Positions 1-6,883 of a DNA stretch of 50,298 nucleotides are shown piece after piece; positions within the stretch are counted from its first letter, which is position 1, and every line of letters begins with the position of its first letter. A program made the translations under genes and the position numbers. The stretch spans positions 1 through 50,298 of the forward strand of contig CALLVC010000352.1 of the NCBI GenBank assembly GCA_938010785.1, written 5' to 3'. The notes under the pieces were generated by a model that was not told the origin of the DNA, ran no database searches, and was given only the letters and a program-made list of their open reading frames with translations. This DNA comes from an uncultured Saprospiraceae bacterium (GTDB lineage: Bacteria > Bacteroidota > Bacteroidia > Chitinophagales > Saprospiraceae).

Positions 1-75
1 GTGACCTCGGCAGGACTCGAACCTGCAACCCTCAGAGCCGAAATCTGATATTCTATCCAATTGAACTACGAAGCC
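1..75 (-). tRNA. tRNA-Arg (anticodon UCG), 3' end cut by the window edge
   Basis: The reverse complement folds as a full cloverleaf. The acceptor arm is GGCTTCG with CGAGGTC (including G-U pairs), the D-arm contains TTCAATTGGATAG, the anticodon stem is TCAGA/TCTGA around the 7-base loop TTTCGGC, and the T-arm is GCAGG-TTCGAGT-CCTGC. The anticodon bases lie at 41-39 and read UCG, so it decodes CGA as arginine. The discriminator base is A and one C follows before the window ends, so whether CCA is encoded cannot be seen. Confidence 0.93.
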
Positions 76-288
76 ATTTCGTTTTATAACTAGTGCAAAT
101 TTACACTTCCTATTTTAGATAAACAACGCTTACGCTAAATAAAGTTCCTATCTTAAATTAAATTCATTTTTTTGTCATTTATCTTGACTTTATTATCATT
201 ATTTTAGAACTTAAAAACAATCCCCTTATTTCCACCGTTCTCCAACTAACCACTTCTTATTTTCTATGACTTAAAAACAACTATTTCA

Positions 289-951
289 ATGCGTACCTTA
301 TCAACACATACTAAATTGTACCAAGACTTTGTTGGTATTGAAGAGGGCGCATATCATACGATAGTTCGTTTTTATGAAAAGAAGACGCTCGAAATTGCTC
401 GACTCAACTTTGATATTTACTTTGAAATCCTCGTTGATTACACCAATGCCTTGTTCGAAATTGGTGCTTATGATAAACACTTAATAGAAGCTACCAAAGT
501 TATTAATTTATCGATTGAGCATAATATCCAATTTTATAAAGGAGAAGATATTTATTTCAAAAGCCTTTTTCAAAAAGCTGCGTCTCATTTTAATTTGTTA
601 GAACAAGACAAAGCAGAATACATTTTAAGAGAACTCATTAAAATTAACCCTTATAATGATTTAACTATAAGGTTTTTAAAGAAGTGTAAAACACACGCTC
701 AGCCTAAGTATATAAAAATCGCTCGGGCCGCTAGTATTTTCTTTTTTTTAGCTGCCGCATTAATTGCTGCCGTTGAAGTCATGGTTATTTATCCATTCTC
801 TCCTGCTAGTGCTAGTATGTTTCTTAGTTTTCGTATGATTACATTGTTTCTTGGCTTGTTTGTTTTATTAGGCACATTTATTTATTATCGATATCAAGTA
901 GAGCTAAAAATAAATAAATTTGTTAAGCAGATGAGGTCCAGAAAACAATAA
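289..951 (+). CDS. Hypothetical membrane protein with TPR-like N-terminal helices
   Basis: A 220-aa protein not assigned to a named family. Residues 1-135 are predicted to be helical and look like degenerate TPR repeats (around 60-125, ending in a YILRELIKINPYN-like helix). Two hydrophobic segments follow at about 146-167 and 180-201, and a short basic tail closes the protein, so the helical domain is probably cytoplasmic and anchored by a C-terminal hairpin. The ATG at 289 follows an A-rich stretch, as is usual for Bacteroidota starts. The gene stands alone between the tRNA and the M48 protease promoter. A scaffold or partner-binding role is only inference. Codon use looks normal for the window. 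Confidence 0.75.
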   Translation: MRTLSTHTKLYQDFVGIEEGAYHTIVRFYEKKTLEIARLNFDIYFEILVDYTNALFEIGAYDKHLIEATKVINLSIEHNIQFYKGEDIYFKSLFQKAASHFNLLEQDKAEYILRELIKINPYNDLTIRFLKKCKTHAQPKYIKIARAASIFFFLAAALIAAVEVMVIYPFSPASASMFLSFRMITLFLGLFVLLGTFIYYRYQVELKINKFVKQMRSRKQ

Positions 952-1267
952 TCCTTTAACATCTTTCCTTTTTATATCTTAAAAAAATTTAAAAGTTTTC
1001 TATATTTATAAAAAATTGTGGCTTATTTTGTTAAGCCTAGTCTAAAGTATGTAAGAATGCGATGCCTTCATCCGTTCTTAAAAAAGATAATTATAAGTAT
1101 TGACAAAAAATTAAATACCGTAGCTTTGTTTTCAATTGATTCTTTTTTCAGTAGGTTTTAACCCATTGAAAAGTTACCCATTCTCTTTGAGGTTCTCAAA
1201 CAGCGTTTGTCACATTTGAAAAACGCAGTATTTATTTTTGTCCTTTCTAAAACTAAAATTTTATAAA
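952..1267 (+). promoter_or_regulatory. Intergenic region with a promoter for the M48 protease gene (boxes at 1099-1128)
   Basis: The box TAGCTTTG at 1121-1128 matches the Bacteroidota -7 consensus TAnnTTTG. ATTG at 1099-1102 lies 18 bases upstream and fits the -33 element. The predicted transcription start near 1134 would give a leader of about 135 nt before the ATG at 1268. No gene or strong hairpin was seen in the rest of this stretch. Confidence 0.6.
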
Positions 1268-2995
1268 ATGAAACGATCTCGTTTAATTTTAAGAAGTGTA
1301 TTAATTACGATATTTTCCTACTGCATGTATTCTTGTGCAGTCAACCCTGTTTCTGGGAAAAAAGAATTGTCGCTGATGTCAGAGGAAAAAGAAATTCAGA
1401 TGGGAAAACAATATGATCCCAGTATTGTCGCTAGTATGGGTTTATATGAAGATCCAGAAATACAAGCTTTTATTGAGGAGAAAGGAAGAGAAATGGCGGC
1501 CATTTCACACCGGCCTAATTTACCCTATGAGTTTAAAGTAGTAGATTCACCTGTTATAAATGCTTTTGCTGTGCCTGGAGGATTTGTTTATTTTACAAGA
1601 GGTATTCTAGCTCATTTTTCCAACGAAGCAGAATTTGCTGGTGTATTAGGTCACGAAATCGGGCATATTACCGCTAAGCATGGAGTGAGGCAGCAAACTT
1701 CTCAAATTCTTTCGCAGATTGGATTAATTGGAGGAGTTATTTTAACTAAGGGACAAGCGGCACAAGAACTAAGTCAGGCGGTAGGTTTACTTAATTTAAA
1801 ATATGGCCGGAATCATGAATCTGAGTCAGATAAATTAGGGGTAGAATATTCTACAAAAATTGGTTATGATTCTAATAAAATGGCTAATTTTTTCTTTACA
1901 CTGAATAGAATGAGGGAACAGGCTGGCGTAAGTATCCCTACCTTTCAATCTACTCACCCTGACCCTTTAGATAGATACCAAAAAGTCAAAGATATGTCTA
2001 GCCAAGCTCAAGCAGAATTGGGCTTAACCAACCCAAAAGTTGGAAGAAATAGCTACCTTAGAATGATTGACGGCTTAATGTATGGTGAAGATCCACAACA
2101 GGGGTATGTAGAGGATGATTTTTTTTATCACCCTGTGATGAGGTTTAAATTTCCTGTACCGAGGGAATGGCGAACAGCTAACTCGCCTCAACAATTCCAA
2201 ATGGCTAATAAAGAAGGCAAGGCCATGATGGTTTTGACGCTTGGAAAAGACAGCCCACAAGCATCTCTTACTGCTTTTAATGAGCAAGCCCAATTACAAG
2301 CTACTAATACCCAAAATGTAAGAGTGAATGGCTATAATGCAATCCGACAAGAAGCACGACCTGCTCCTCAACAAGCTCAGGCAGGACAACAGCAGCAAAC
2401 ACAAGACATGAGAGTTTTATCTTATGCTATTCAATTTGGCAATAATGTCTTTATGATTCACGGTGTGGCTGCTACCGCAGATTACCCTAATTATCAACGA
2501 ACCTTTGAGTATACCATGACTCGTTTTGATGAACTAAACGATCCTGCTAAAATTAATCGAGTAGCAGATGAGATTAAAATCGAAGAGGTGCGTCGGGCAG
2601 GAACACTTGAGCAAGTGCTGAGATATTATAATATGCCGAATGATAGATTAGAGGAGATTGCATTAGTGAATAGTATGAAACTGGAAGACCAAATTTCTGC
2701 AGGAACTTTGATTAAGACGATTGTAAATAATGGCCAGTATCAAGCGAATAAGACTAGAACTACAACGCCATCAACAACTAAAACGTCGCCAAGTCCAAGT
2801 ACTACTCCTGCTCCAACGACACCGTCACGGACAACAACGCCATCGCCCACGACACCGTCGACTACTAAGATTCCTTCTACTACTAAAAAGCCAAGTACAA
2901 CCACACAAGGACCTTCGACAAGTCCTTCAACTCCATCTACTACTAGTGGTAACAAAAAAATTGGTGTCATTAAGAAAAAGAAAACTGGTAACTAA
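1268..2995 (+). CDS. M48 family metalloprotease lipoprotein with a LysM-like domain and a Thr/Pro-rich tail
   Basis: A zinc-dependent peptidase of the M48 (BepA/YfgC-like) type, expected in the periplasm and probably involved in outer-membrane protein quality control. The N-terminus is a lipoprotein signal with the lipid-acceptor Cys at about residue 23. The catalytic motif HEIGH is at 129-133 and the third zinc ligand is Glu at about 184, four residues before the Asp of the SDKLG segment. A LysM-like module lies at about 447-486. After it comes a tail of roughly 80 residues made of Thr, Ser, Pro and Lys that ends in a basic patch. I start at ATG 1268; the longer frame would need a TTG at 1238 and would add ten residues before the signal peptide. 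The gene is monocistronic, with a promoter near 1100-1128 and a terminator at 3021-3058. A degraded relative lies at 21162-21977. Confidence 0.9.
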   Translation: MKRSRLILRSVLITIFSYCMYSCAVNPVSGKKELSLMSEEKEIQMGKQYDPSIVASMGLYEDPEIQAFIEEKGREMAAISHRPNLPYEFKVVDSPVINAFAVPGGFVYFTRGILAHFSNEAEFAGVLGHEIGHITAKHGVRQQTSQILSQIGLIGGVILTKGQAAQELSQAVGLLNLKYGRNHESESDKLGVEYSTKIGYDSNKMANFFFTLNRMREQAGVSIPTFQSTHPDPLDRYQKVKDMSSQAQAELGLTNPKVGRNSYLRMIDGLMYGEDPQQGYVEDDFFYHPVMRFKFPVPREWRTANSPQQFQMANKEGKAMMVLTLGKDSPQASLTAFNEQAQLQATNTQNVRVNGYNAIRQEARPAPQQAQAGQQQQTQDMRVLSYAIQFGNNVFMIHGVAATADYPNYQRTFEYTMTRFDELNDPAKINRVADEIKIEEVRRAGTLEQVLRYYNMPNDRLEEIALVNSMKLEDQISAGTLIKTIVNNGQYQANKTRTTTPSTTKTSPSPSTTPAPTTPSRTTTPSPTTPSTTKIPSTTKKPSTTTQGPSTSPSTPSTTSGNKKIGVIKKKKTGN

Positions 2996-3020
2996 TTCTT
3001 AACTAGATATATATATAATG

Positions 3021-3058
3021 AAAAAGGGCATTCGGTTAAAACTGGATGTCCTTTTTTA
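3021..3058 (+). terminator. Rho-independent terminator of the M48 protease gene
   Basis: An A5 run leads into GGGCATTCGGTT, a short loop, and AACTGGATGTCC. These form a 12-bp stem with several G-U pairs, followed by T6. It begins 25 bases after the stop codon. Confidence 0.85.
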
Positions 3059-3060
3059 TT

Positions 3061-3438
3061 TCCACAAATGTTAGATATTAGCAAATGTTTCAATATTTCA
3101 ATGAAAAAAATATTTTTTTTTGTGTTTTATTGATAATTGCTGTACTTTTGGATTCTACTTACACACAAACCAGAAATATTTTTTGTATTTCTCTTCTTAC
3201 CAAAACTTACCAATAATTAAATTGTAAAAGGTCCAGCACCTTTTAGATTTAGTAAATTTTACAAAAACATTTACTCTAAAATCAAGGCAACACCCTTGTA
3301 TTTACATTTTAATGCATCATCGCTATTAAATAAGAATGGTTTAATATACCATTATAAAAGATTACGATTTAAGTATAACACAATGACATTCTTTAATGAG
3401 TCTCTGCTTGACTAACAGAGATTTTAAACTATTTTTCG
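3061..3438 (+). promoter_or_regulatory. Consensus promoter (3119-3150) and long leader of the SPOR/OmpA gene
   Basis: TTTG at 3119-3122, a 20-base spacer and TACTTTTG at 3143-3150 match the Bacteroidota housekeeping promoter exactly in sequence and spacing. The predicted start near 3156 leaves an untranslated leader of about 280 nt before the ATG at 3439. A small hairpin, TCTCTG and CAGAGA followed by a T-run, sits at about 3402-3426, just ahead of the start codon. No open frame was seen in the leader. Confidence 0.62.
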
Positions 3439-4239
3439 ATGAGAAAACTATGCACCCCTATCCTAGTATGTTTTTTACTATGGAATTTTATTGGGCAAGT
3501 TGCTGCTCAAACATTTCAAGTTCAACTTGCTGCATTTACAGAAGAAATTGACCAATCATTCTTTGATTTTGCTGGTTACAGTGAAGTTTACAAAGAAAAA
3601 GATCATAATAACTTTACTAGATATACCTTAGGCGAATTTTTCTCTATGGAGGCGGCTAATATTGCTCGTCAAGAAGCTTTTGAAAAGGGTTTTTTTAATG
3701 CGCATGTAGTTGAATTAGATAAACCTCAGTTTGCCTACGTTGGAGACGCCCCTGTTTTACCACTAATGATGGTTCCTGAAAAGGAACAACTATTTATTCG
3801 CTCTGTTTTGTTTGCTGCTGAAGATTTAAGCTTAAATCAATCTTTGTTAGCTTCTTTAGAGGAATCTTTAAGTGTGATGAAAGCACATGAAGATTTAAAG
3901 TTGAGAATTGTTGGACATACTGATGACATTGGAGAGCAATCAAATAATCAAGCAATTTCTAGAAGTCGAGCTAGAATGATACAGAATTTTTTATTGGCAA
4001 ATGGTATACCCGCTTATCGTTTGAAAATGAAAGTATCTAATGAACCAAGTCCTTCTGTTTATTTTAAGGGTAAAGGTTTACCTAAAACAAGAGATTTTAA
4101 TCGACGAATTATTTTGACTTTGGTTGATTTGAAGGAGGAAATTATCGTTGATAACTTTCAAGAAACGGATGAAAAAAGCGGCCATTTATCATCGGTTGAT
4201 GATATTATGCAAATGTTGAAATCAATTAAATTAGTTTAA
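3439..4239 (+). CDS. SPOR-like / OmpA-family peptidoglycan-associated protein
   Basis: A 266-aa exported protein that probably links the outer membrane or periplasm to peptidoglycan. The signal peptide spans about 1-23 and is cut before Gln-24. Residues 24-93 look like an SPOR-type repeat of the kind common in this phylum (VQLAAF at the start, DHNNFTRYTLG in the middle, and NAHVVEL at the end). Residues 118-232 are an OmpA C-terminal domain with GHTDD at 159-163, the SRSRA helix at about 174-178 and NRRI at 221-224, which are the segments that normally contact the peptide stem. It lacks a beta-barrel, so it is not classical OmpA. The stop codon overlaps the stop of the convergent lipoprotein gene by four bases. 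A consensus promoter lies about 290 bases upstream. Confidence 0.85.
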   Translation: MRKLCTPILVCFLLWNFIGQVAAQTFQVQLAAFTEEIDQSFFDFAGYSEVYKEKDHNNFTRYTLGEFFSMEAANIARQEAFEKGFFNAHVVELDKPQFAYVGDAPVLPLMMVPEKEQLFIRSVLFAAEDLSLNQSLLASLEESLSVMKAHEDLKLRIVGHTDDIGEQSNNQAISRSRARMIQNFLLANGIPAYRLKMKVSNEPSPSVYFKGKGLPKTRDFNRRIILTLVDLKEEIIVDNFQETDEKSGHLSSVDDIMQMLKSIKLV

Positions 4240-4787
4240 TACGTTACGTTTACACGAATTTTTTTTGTGGTCGAAAGGCTCAAAGTTTGCTCGCTTTGAA
4301 TAGTGTATCCTTTGCCTATGTTATAGGTCAAGAACTGCTTAGACTGTGCAATCGTATTATCGGTTGACTTTTCAATAGCTATTTTCGAGGCTGTATTATT
4401 TTGGAAATCAATGGCGAGTGACTTTGTTTTTAACGAATTATCTAAAGCGGTATACGTAATTTTTGTGAGTTGATTTTTTTCAGTAAAAGTACTGTCTACT
4501 TTATATTTATCAGACCAGGCTGGTCTATTTATATCAGATGCAATAAAAATGGAGAGTTCGTTTTCAAAATCTAGTTTTGCTAGCGTTTTTTCTTCAGATA
4601 CTCCATCAATTGAAACGATTTTTTGAAATGAATTGATTTTTTCTAAACGCGCTTTTTCCTTTTGAAAGAAGCCTTTTAAATCAAAAAAAATATTGGGCTT
4701 ATCCGCCGCTTGTTTTGTAGGTGAGGCTACTTCTTGGCAAGCAGAGAACAAGATATTTATTATAAAAAAAACAATAAAAAGTCGCAT
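4236..4787 (-). CDS. Hypothetical lipoprotein
   Basis: A 183-aa protein with a short hydrophobic signal and a lipobox ending FSAC, which places the lipidated Cys at 17. The mature part is rich in Lys, Ser, Thr and Asn and is predicted to be mostly beta-strand after a helical segment at about 35-60. No known domain was recognised. It is convergent with the SPOR/OmpA gene and their stop codons overlap by four bases (4236-4239). The ATG at 4787 has a TAGATTTG box (4808-4801 on this strand) just upstream, overlapping a 12-base direct repeat. The function is unknown. Confidence 0.7.
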   Translation of the reverse strand: MRLFIVFFIINILFSACQEVASPTKQAADKPNIFFDLKGFFQKEKARLEKINSFQKIVSIDGVSEEKTLAKLDFENELSIFIASDINRPAWSDKYKVDSTFTEKNQLTKITYTALDNSLKTKSLAIDFQNNTASKIAIEKSTDNTIAQSKQFLTYNIGKGYTIQSEQTLSLSTTKKIRVNVTY

Positions 4788-4800
4788 TGGCTTTTGTTGG

Positions 4801-4828
4801 CAAATCTAGGATTGAAAAATCTAGGATT
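4801..4828 (-). promoter_or_regulatory. -7-like box and direct repeat upstream of the lipoprotein gene
   Basis: AAATCTAGGATT occurs twice, at 4802-4813 and 4817-4828, with a 15-base period. The copy nearer the gene overlaps TAGATTTG (minus strand, 4808-4801), which matches the Bacteroidota -7 box. No clear -33 box was found. It could be a promoter overlapped by a tandem operator, but this is tentative. Confidence 0.3.
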
Positions 4829-4929
4829 CTAATTTATGATAAATGTCGGTTAAAATTTATTTTAAATACCCACCAATCAGTTCCGACTGTGCGAAAATGG
4901 ATTTTAACCAAACTCAAATCCCCCCAATG

Positions 4930-4957
4930 CTGCCTACCTTTTAGGTAGGCAGTTTTT
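4930..4957 (+). terminator. Orphan terminator-like hairpin 1
   Basis: A perfect 9-bp stem, CTGCCTACC and GGTAGGCAG, encloses the loop TTTTA and is followed by T5 on the plus strand. No plus-strand gene ends here; the nearest ends 690 bases upstream and an opposing gene lies between them. Confidence 0.55.
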
Positions 4958-5009
4958 AAGAAAAGAGGTTATTTCGTAAACGATGTTGAGAAAATTACAC
5001 GCTAGTGTT

Positions 5010-5042
5010 CCACCTACTTGTCTCAAGTGGGTGGTACTTTTT
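5010..5042 (+). terminator. Orphan terminator-like hairpin 2, next to the gpmI stop
   Basis: An 11-bp stem, CCACCTACTTG with CAAGTGGGTGG (one G-T pair), has a 3-base loop and is followed by TACTTTTTATTTTA. The T-run is on the plus strand. On the minus strand the hairpin directly follows gpmI but has no T-run after it, so it would be a poor terminator for gpmI. Confidence 0.5.
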
Positions 5043-5045
5043 ATT

Positions 5046-6572
5046 TTAGCTAATTAAATTATTTCCTTCCATATCTTTTGGCACATTTAGGTTTAATAAA
5101 TTCAATATGGTAGGTGCTATATCTCCAAGTTTTCCATCCTTTATGGTTCTGTTATTCACTTGATCGCTTATGAAAAAACAAGGAACAGGATTAGTTGTAT
5201 GAGCGGTATGAGGCGATCCATCTGCATTAATCATGAAGTCTGAATTACCGTGATCTGCTATTACAATCGCATCATAATTATGCTTTAAGGTTACTGACAT
5301 CAATCGCTTTAAACACGCATCAACTATTTCTGCTGCTTTCATAGCAGCAGAAAATATACCTGTATGCCCGACCATATCTGTATTTGCATAATTCAAACAT
5401 ACAAAATTAGGTTGGTGTTTTTCAATATGTGCTATTAATTTGTCGGTTATCTCTTCTGCGCTCATTTCTGGTTGTAAATCGTAGGTTGCTACTTTGGGAG
5501 AAGCAACTAAAATCCTATCTTCTCCTTTAAATTCTGCTTCTCGTCCTCCATTGAAAAAGAAAGTAACATGTGGGTACTTTTCTGTTTCAGCAATTCTTAC
5601 TTGTGTTTTTCCAGCTTTAGCTAGTACTTCTCCTAACGTATTTTTGATATTATCTTTTGTGAACATAACGTCGATACCTTTAAAATTTTCATCGTATCGA
5701 GTCATGGTTAAAAAACGTAGCGGAAGTTTTTTCATGCCAAACTCAGGTTTGTCAGATTGAGTCAGGACCTCGGTAATCTCTCTTGGGCGGTCGGTTCTGA
5801 AATTATAGAAAATGACAACATCATCTGCTTCTATTTTTGCTATTGGTTTGCTGCGGAAAGTTTTCACAATAGGTTTTAGAAACTCATCTGTTTCTCCTGC
5901 TTCGTATCTTGCTTTTACCGTTTTTGTTATATTATTTGTTTTTTCTCCTTCAGCATTTACTAATAGGTCGTAGGCTAATTTAATACGTTCCCAACGATTA
6001 TCTCTATCCATGGCGTAGTAGCGACCTATGACAGAAGCTATTTTGGCAGGCTGTTTTTTGATATGTTTTTCTATCGTTTTTAAATAACCTAATCCACCAT
6101 TGGGGGCAGTATCCCGACCGTCCATAAACGCATGAATGAAAATATCTTCTAATCCGTAATCTGTCGTAATGTCACATAAAGCTTTTAGGTGATTAATATG
6201 AGAGTGAACGCCTCCATCCGAAACTAGTCCAATTAAATGGACGGCTTTATTATTTTCTTTCGCATATTTTAAACCCGCTAATAAGGTCTTATTTTTTTCT
6301 AGCGTCTTTTCTCTAATAGCTTTATTTATTCTTGCTAATTCTTGATAAACCACTCTGCCTGCACCAATATTTAGATGGCCAACTTCTGAGTTGCCCATCT
6401 GCCCTTCTGGTAAACCAACTTCTTCTCCATACGTCACTAACTCTGCGTTGGGATAGTTTTTATAAAGACTATCTACATAAGGCGTATTTGCTTGAGCTAA
6501 TGCACTTACCTTCGGGTCTTGTCCATGACCCCATCCGTCTAGAATAACTAATATTACCTTTTCTGTTTGCAT
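5046..6572 (-). CDS. gpmI: 2,3-bisphosphoglycerate-independent phosphoglycerate mutase
   Basis: A glycolytic and gluconeogenic enzyme that interconverts 3- and 2-phosphoglycerate in the cytoplasm using two Mn ions and a phosphoserine intermediate. The length of 508 aa is typical. Visible signatures are the metal-binding Asp-12 in LDGWG, the catalytic Ser-62 in MGNSEVGH, VHSHINHL at about 122-129, DGRDT at about 152-156, and the C-terminal metal segments NTDMVGH and ADHGNSD. The ATG at 6572 begins the conserved MQTEKVILVILDGWG. It is monocistronic. A TACTTTTG -7-like box lies at 6706-6699 but has no obvious -33 partner. The stop is followed by the hairpin at 5010-5034. Confidence 0.97.
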   Translation of the reverse strand: MQTEKVILVILDGWGHGQDPKVSALAQANTPYVDSLYKNYPNAELVTYGEEVGLPEGQMGNSEVGHLNIGAGRVVYQELARINKAIREKTLEKNKTLLAGLKYAKENNKAVHLIGLVSDGGVHSHINHLKALCDITTDYGLEDIFIHAFMDGRDTAPNGGLGYLKTIEKHIKKQPAKIASVIGRYYAMDRDNRWERIKLAYDLLVNAEGEKTNNITKTVKARYEAGETDEFLKPIVKTFRSKPIAKIEADDVVIFYNFRTDRPREITEVLTQSDKPEFGMKKLPLRFLTMTRYDENFKGIDVMFTKDNIKNTLGEVLAKAGKTQVRIAETEKYPHVTFFFNGGREAEFKGEDRILVASPKVATYDLQPEMSAEEITDKLIAHIEKHQPNFVCLNYANTDMVGHTGIFSAAMKAAEIVDACLKRLMSVTLKHNYDAIVIADHGNSDFMINADGSPHTAHTTNPVPCFFISDQVNNRTIKDGKLGDIAPTILNLLNLNVPKDMEGNNLIS

Positions 6573-6883
6573 CGTTTTAATATTTATTTGTTATTTTCAT
6601 AATAGAGAGCAGGGACCATCTTGCTTGTGGAATTGAGACTTAAAACAAGCTATTTTTTGTATATGCTTTCTTTTTTAACCAATTCTTTATAAGAAGCACA
6701 AAAGTAGGCGATTAAAATTAAAAAAGAATAGACTTAGTGTAGTTTTTACACTAAACTTATGTAAAATGATTGTCTATTATTTTGCGCTAGTTCTAAAAAG
6801 AAAACCTCCTATGAGTTGTAAACTCACAGGAGGCTTAATTTTATGCTTAACTAGCGTAAATGCTAGCGATTATTTTCTACTTA
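6573..6883 (-). other. Intergenic region between infB and gpmI
   Basis: On the minus strand this holds the infB terminator (6795-6833) and then the upstream region of gpmI. The only promoter-like feature is TACTTTTG at 6706-6699. A single -7 match is expected by chance about once per kilobase in DNA this AT-rich, so it is weak evidence. No open frame was seen. Confidence 0.4.
6795..6833 (-). terminator. Rho-independent terminator of rimP-nusA-infB
   Basis: Read on the minus strand, CCTCCTGTGAGTT, a 3-base loop and AACTCATAGGAGG form a 13-bp stem with one mismatch, followed by TTTTCTTTTT. It starts about 50 bases after the infB stop. Confidence 0.85.

Noticed and set aside
2730-3002. Open frames on both strands at the end of the M48 protease gene
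   Set aside because: They are shadows of the Thr/Ser/Pro repeat tail, with Arg/Gln or Val/Gly runs as expected from frame-shifted repeats.
6699-6706. Single TAnnTTTG boxes (here and at 10160, 17337, 20890, 34575, 34796, 34934, 40276, 45005) as firm promoters
   Set aside because: They lack a -33 box at 18-21 bases, and a match to six fixed bases is common in AT-rich DNA; kept only as hints.
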